Assembly: GCF_001545075.1 (NCBI RefSeq)
Contig: NZ_FCOB02000010.1
Span: 155,834 to 219,833, forward strand
Direction: 5' to 3'
Origin: Caballeronia ptereochthonis
GTDB taxonomy: Bacteria; Pseudomonadota; Gammaproteobacteria; Burkholderiales; Burkholderiaceae
DNA: 64,000 bases
Below are positions 60,828 through 64,000 of this stretch, one piece after another. A program made the translations under genes and the position numbers. Position 1 is the first letter of the stretch; the number at the start of each line of letters is the position of its first letter. The notes below the pieces were generated by a model that searched no databases, was not told where the DNA came from, and worked only from the letters and a program-made list of their open reading frames with translations.

Positions 60828-62780
60828 TCAACGCTTCGGGTTAAGCCTCCGCCACAATGTCGTTTTGCTGATGCCGAGCGCCTTGCATACCGCTTCACGA
60901 TCGCCTCCGAACGCGGCCAGCGACGCCCGTACCTGATCGGCTTCGACAGAACGGCCCAGGTCGCGCAGAGACCGCGCGACGTTGGCCTGCGATTCCGCTT
61001 CAAAGATCTCAGGCGCAATCCCTTTTAGCTCATCCAGCGTCAATGCGACAGGTCGGCCGTTCTCGACGTCCAGGTCTGTGATTTCAACGGCGATGCGCTC
61101 CATGATGTTCTGCAACTCGCGAACGTTTCCGGGCCATGGATAGCGCTGCAGCGCATGTGCCAGCGGGGTAAGTATCTGAGCCGCTACGTCGCGGCTGCGC
61201 ACACGTGTCGCAAGCGCCCTTTCACGCTTTGCCGCTCGCATCAGCAAGTCCGTCGCCAACGGCAGTATGTCATTGGAGCGAGCCCGCAACGGCGGTAACG
61301 CGATGCTCAGAATATTGATGCGATAAAAGAGATCGGCCCGAAACGATCCGTCGGCGACACCCGCGGCGAGCGTGCGATGCGTCGCGGCAATCACGCGGAT
61401 GTCGACTCGCGTCGGTTCCGTGGATCCGAGGCGTATGACTTCTCTTTCCTGCAGCACACGCAACAGGCGGCTTTGCAGAGCGGGGGGCATCTCGCCGATT
61501 TCGTCGAGAAACAACGTTCCGCGATGCGCTGCCTCGATCAGTCCAGCCTTGCCGCCTTTGCGCGCACCCGTGAATGCGCCCTCCTCATAACCGAACAGTT
61601 CGCTTTCGAGCAACGCCTCGGGGAAGGCGCCGCAGTTCATCGCGACGAACGGAAAATCCTTGCGGCGGCTCAGGCGATGCATGCTCTGCGCGACCATCTC
61701 CTTGCCTGTGCCGCTTTCGCCGAGAATCAACACGGTGGCATCGGATTTCGCGTACCGGCGTACGAGCGCCCTCACGCGCTCCATGGACTCCGACTCGCCC
61801 ACGACGTCCTCCAGGCGATAGCGCGCGACGAATTCCTGCGCGCCCTGGCGCGAGCGCAACGATCGGTCGAGCCGCTCGACCGCGCGCGATTCCTGGAAGG
61901 TGAAAATCGTGCCGCCCGATGCGCCGTCGCCCGCCAGCGGTCCGCGATGGATCGCGTAGCTCACGCCGCGCACGGTGCCGAATACATCGCCGTCGGCATC
62001 GGGCAGCACGCCATCGAGCTCGGGGGCGACATCGAGCAGCGCACGACCGACGGCGCGCGATGCATCGGCGATGCCGAGCGCGGCGGCCAGCCGCCGATTG
62101 ACCGCCTCGATGCGCCCGCCCGCATCGACCGCGACGACGCCATCGCGAAGATGCTGCAGCAGATTGTCGAGGCGATTGCGCCGCGCGACTTCGCGGCGCA
62201 TCGCCTGAGCGACTTCGAGCGCGGTCTCGAACGCGGCGACGACGGACGTGCGCGAGTACAGAAACACTGAACTCATGCCGGCGTCGGCCGCCAGGTCCGC
62301 GACCAGGCCCGGGCCAACCACGACGTCGACGCCCCGATCGCGCAGGTCCAACACGAGACTCTCCGCGTCCTGCGCCGAGCGATACGATTCGCAGATCATG
62401 TCGATGCCGTACGCGGCGAGGAACCGGCGTATTTCCCCGGGCGTATCGCCGTGCGTGACGAGCGCGACGCTCGCTCCCTCGCGCCGCGCCTTGGTGAGCG
62501 CGTGCATTACGTCGAAGCCGGTCGGGCTGATGACAACGACCGGCACCGACACGCGGCTCTTGAGATAGGCGCCATTCGAGCCGCCTGCCACAACGACATC
62601 GGGCCGATCGTCGTACGCGGATTCAATGCTGCTCGCAGCGTCCTCGAAGCCGAGCGGAACGACGTCGAGTTCGGCGCGATCGGCATACGCGCCGGCGATA
62701 TCGATGAACAACTCTCTCAACCGGCTGATGCCGACCGCCCAGATACGCGGGCGTGACACGGTGTCTGTTTCCATGGCCAT
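60828..62780 (-). CDS. prpR: Propionate catabolism operon regulator, sigma-54 dependent
   Basis: The protein has about 650 residues. The N-terminal PrpR_N-type sensor domain (WAVGISRLRELF...VVIGPG-like VVVGPGLVADLAADAGM) is followed by a PAS-like segment, then the AAA+ sigma-54 activator domain with GESGTGKEMVAQSMHR (Walker A), EGAFTGARKGGKAGLIE (the GAFTGA sigma-54 contact) and GTLFLDEIGEMPP (Walker B), and a C-terminal Fis-type HTH (GDREAVCKALGISKTTLWRRL). It activates prp genes in response to 2-methylcitrate in known systems. Start 62780 (MAMETDTVSRP) is preferred, with 62774 also possible. It is divergent from prpB. Confidence 0.9.
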   Translation of the reverse strand: MAMETDTVSRPRIWAVGISRLRELFIDIAGAYADRAELDVVPLGFEDAASSIESAYDDRPDVVVAGGSNGAYLKSRVSVPVVVISPTGFDVMHALTKARREGASVALVTHGDTPGEIRRFLAAYGIDMICESYRSAQDAESLVLDLRDRGVDVVVGPGLVADLAADAGMSSVFLYSRTSVVAAFETALEVAQAMRREVARRNRLDNLLQHLRDGVVAVDAGGRIEAVNRRLAAALGIADASRAVGRALLDVAPELDGVLPDADGDVFGTVRGVSYAIHRGPLAGDGASGGTIFTFQESRAVERLDRSLRSRQGAQEFVARYRLEDVVGESESMERVRALVRRYAKSDATVLILGESGTGKEMVAQSMHRLSRRKDFPFVAMNCGAFPEALLESELFGYEEGAFTGARKGGKAGLIEAAHRGTLFLDEIGEMPPALQSRLLRVLQEREVIRLGSTEPTRVDIRVIAATHRTLAAGVADGSFRADLFYRINILSIALPPLRARSNDILPLATDLLMRAAKRERALATRVRSRDVAAQILTPLAHALQRYPWPGNVRELQNIMERIAVEITDLDVENGRPVALTLDELKGIAPEIFEAESQANVARSLRDLGRSVEADQVRASLAAFGGDREAVCKALGISKTTLWRRLNPKR

Positions 62781-62844
62781 CTGCGTGAAATGAATCAACG
62801 AAGCGCCCTCAGTATGCACCGCGCATTTCATGACCGGAATGGGT

Positions 62845-62862
62845 GATTTCAACTATGAAATC
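62845..62862. promoter_or_regulatory. Putative PrpR binding site
   Basis: GATTTCA and TGAAATC flank ACTA, a perfect 7-bp inverted repeat between prpR and prpB, 64 nt upstream of the -24/-12 promoter. The place suits an upstream activating sequence. A partial copy (ATTTCAT) lies about 20 nt further left. Confidence 0.6.
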
Positions 62863-62925
62863 AATCGGGAAAGCCGTAAATTGCGTTTTCAAGCAAAATC
62901 AAAGGCTTACAACAAAACAGCATCC

Positions 62926-62941
62926 TGGCAAGATAGTTGCA
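62926..62941 (+). promoter_or_regulatory. Sigma-54 promoter of prpB
   Basis: TGGCAAGATAGTTGCA matches the TGGCAxG-N4-TTGC(A/T) consensus with the GG and GC at the correct spacing. It lies 31 nt before the prpB start and fits the sigma-54 activator encoded opposite. Confidence 0.85.
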
Positions 62942-62971
62942 TTAGAGGGCGCACTTTTCCGGGAGACAAAT

Positions 62972-63868
62972 GTGAGTTCCGATAATCAATCCCCACGTAC
63001 CGCGGGCGCGCGGTTCCGCCAGGCCCTTCGCGAGGAATCCCCCCTGCAAGTCGTCGGCGCGATCACCGCCTACGCCGCGAAAATGGCCGAAGCCGTCGGC
63101 TTCAAGGCGCTGTATCTGTCGGGCGGCGGCGTCGCCGCGAACTCGCTCGGCATGCCCGATCTCGGCATCAGCACGATGGAAGACGTGCTGATCGATGCGC
63201 GCCGCATCACGGATGCAACCTCGCTTCCGCTGATGGTCGACATCGACACCGGCTGGGGCGGCGCCTTCAACATCGCGCGCACGATTCGCTCGTTCATCAA
63301 GGCGGGCGTGGCGACGGTGCACATGGAGGATCAGGTCGGGCAGAAGCGCTGCGGCCATCGTCCGGGCAAGGAAGTCGTGCCGACCGGTGAAATGGTCGAT
63401 CGCGTGAAGGCCGCCGTCGATGCACGCACCGACGACTCGTTCGTCATCATGGCGCGCACCGATGCCGCCGCCGCCGAAGGCATCGACGCCGCGATCGAGC
63501 GCGCCGTCGCATATGTCGAAGCGGGCGCGGACATGATCTTCCCCGAGGCGATGAAGACGCTCGACGACTATCGCCGCTTCAAGGCCGCCGTGCGCGTGCC
63601 GATCCTCGCGAACCTGACCGAGTTCGGCTCGACGCCGTTCTTCACCGTCGACGAACTGAGGAGCGCGAACGTCGATATCGCGCTGTATTGCTGCGGCGCG
63701 TATCGTGCGATGAACGCCGCCGCGCTCAACTTCTACGAGACCGTGAAGCGCGACGGCACGCAAAAGGCAGCCGTCGAGACGATGCAGACGCGTGCCGACC
63801 TCTACAAGTATCTCGGCTATCACGCCTACGAGGACAAGCTGGATCAGCTTTTTGCGGCACAGAAATAA
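62972..63868 (+). CDS. prpB: 2-methylisocitrate lyase
   Basis: The protein of 298 residues has the isocitrate-lyase family layout with [28 protein letters not shown] (metal-binding Asp), the signature KRCGH ([15 protein letters not shown]), [11 protein letters not shown] and [11 protein letters not shown]. It cleaves 2-methylisocitrate to succinate and pyruvate in the methylcitrate cycle. GTG 62972 is chosen because GGGAGACAAAT precedes it and the upstream frame covers the promoter. prpC follows 22 nt later. Confidence 0.93.
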   Translation: MSSDNQSPRTAGARFRQALREESPLQVVGAITAYAAKMAEAVGFKALYLSGGGVAANSLGMPDLGISTMEDVLIDARRITDATSLPLMVDIDTGWGGAFNIARTIRSFIKAGVATVHMEDQVGQKRCGHRPGKEVVPTGEMVDRVKAAVDARTDDSFVIMARTDAAAAEGIDAAIERAVAYVEAGADMIFPEAMKTLDDYRRFKAAVRVPILANLTEFGSTPFFTVDELRSANVDIALYCCGAYRAMNAAALNFYETVKRDGTQKAAVETMQTRADLYKYLGYHAYEDKLDQLFAAQK

Positions 63869-63890
63869 CCTTTGTAATGGAGACGATTCG

Positions 63891-64000
63891 ATGAGTGAAG
63901 CAGACAACAGCACCGCTACGAGCGGCGGTTTCAAGCCGAAGAAATCCGTCGCGCTGTCGGGCGTGACGGCGGGCAATACCGCGCTGTGCACGGTCGGCCG
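63891..64000 (+). CDS. prpC: 2-methylcitrate synthase, N-terminal part (cut by window edge)
   Basis: The first ~36 residues (MSEADNSTATSGGFKPKKSV...ALSGVTAGNTALCTVGR) match the start of PrpC, where SGVxAGNTALCTVG begins the citrate-synthase domain. ATG 63891 follows TGGAGACGATTCG. The gene continues past the right edge. The order prpR/prpB-prpC is the usual one in this family. Confidence 0.9.
   Translation, partial: MSEADNSTATSGGFKPKKSVALSGVTAGNTALCTVG

Overview
The window looks like a chromosomal segment of a Burkholderiaceae member (Paraburkholderia/Caballeronia-like). GC and codon use are high, and it carries MocR, MerR, LysR, LacI and TetR regulators, TRAP and MFS uptake systems, many CoA-linked catabolic genes, and at the right edge a prpR-prpB-prpC methylcitrate locus in the order usual for that family. 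Assignments are by eye from protein motifs; no database search was run. I see no phage, CRISPR, rRNA, tRNA or intact insertion sequence.

Layout. (1) 1-3544: a partial MocR regulator running off the left edge, a degenerate membrane EAL-domain protein, and a second MocR whose PLP lysine is replaced by threonine. (2) 3900-9992: a small redox/detoxification group (old-yellow-enzyme reductase, alpha/beta hydrolase, frameshifted acetoacetate-decarboxylase-like gene, aldehyde dehydrogenase) with two paralogous MerR regulators. Three promoters share the unusual 19-bp MerR-type spacer and the same dyad. (3) 10149-18473: minus-strand cluster A (enoyl-CoA hydratase, MHS-family MFS transporter, CoA-transferase, AroE-like dehydrogenase, DUF993 aldolase-like protein, AP2-family isomerase, MaoC hydratase) with a divergent TetR regulator. 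(4) 18587-31353: plus-strand cluster B (Gfo/Idh dehydrogenase, AroE-like, LacI regulator, TRAP transporter PQM, SDR, DUF993, enoyl-CoA hydratase, aldo-keto reductase, MaoC, CoA-transferase, acyl-CoA dehydrogenase). Five enzyme families occur once in each of A and B, so this looks like one unassigned CoA-dependent carboxylate pathway in two editions with different transporters and regulators. It is the best candidate here for something undescribed.

(5) 31807-32814: a PEBP-like secreted protein and a small hypothetical protein. (6) 33113-40313: a sugar-acid operon (UxaA/GarD-like dehydratase, DapA-family enzyme, ACS-type MFS transporter, FMN 2-hydroxyacid dehydrogenase, 3-hydroxyisobutyrate-dehydrogenase-like reductase) with a divergent LysR regulator. 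(7) 40382-60530: a CoA/beta-oxidation region with an enoyl-CoA hydratase, two MmgE/PrpD proteins, ETF-ubiquinone oxidoreductase, type III CoA-transferase, acyl-CoA synthetase, thiolase, SDR, double-hotdog hydratase, two acyl-CoA dehydrogenases, a nitroreductase, a CitE-like lyase and a TetR regulator. It is littered with gene remnants (SDR, LysR, probable IclR, enoyl-CoA hydratase, CoA-transferase, MaoC, MFS), which suggests repeated deletions. (8) 60828-64000: sigma-54 activator prpR, a -24/-12 promoter, prpB and the start of prpC.

How the parts could work together: the A, B and region-7 genes activate acids to CoA esters and process them by dehydrogenation, hydration and C-C cleavage. Electrons from acyl-CoA dehydrogenases would reach quinone through the ETF-QO at 45019-46713, and any propionyl-CoA formed would be consumed by the adjacent methylcitrate cycle. 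This flow is inference.
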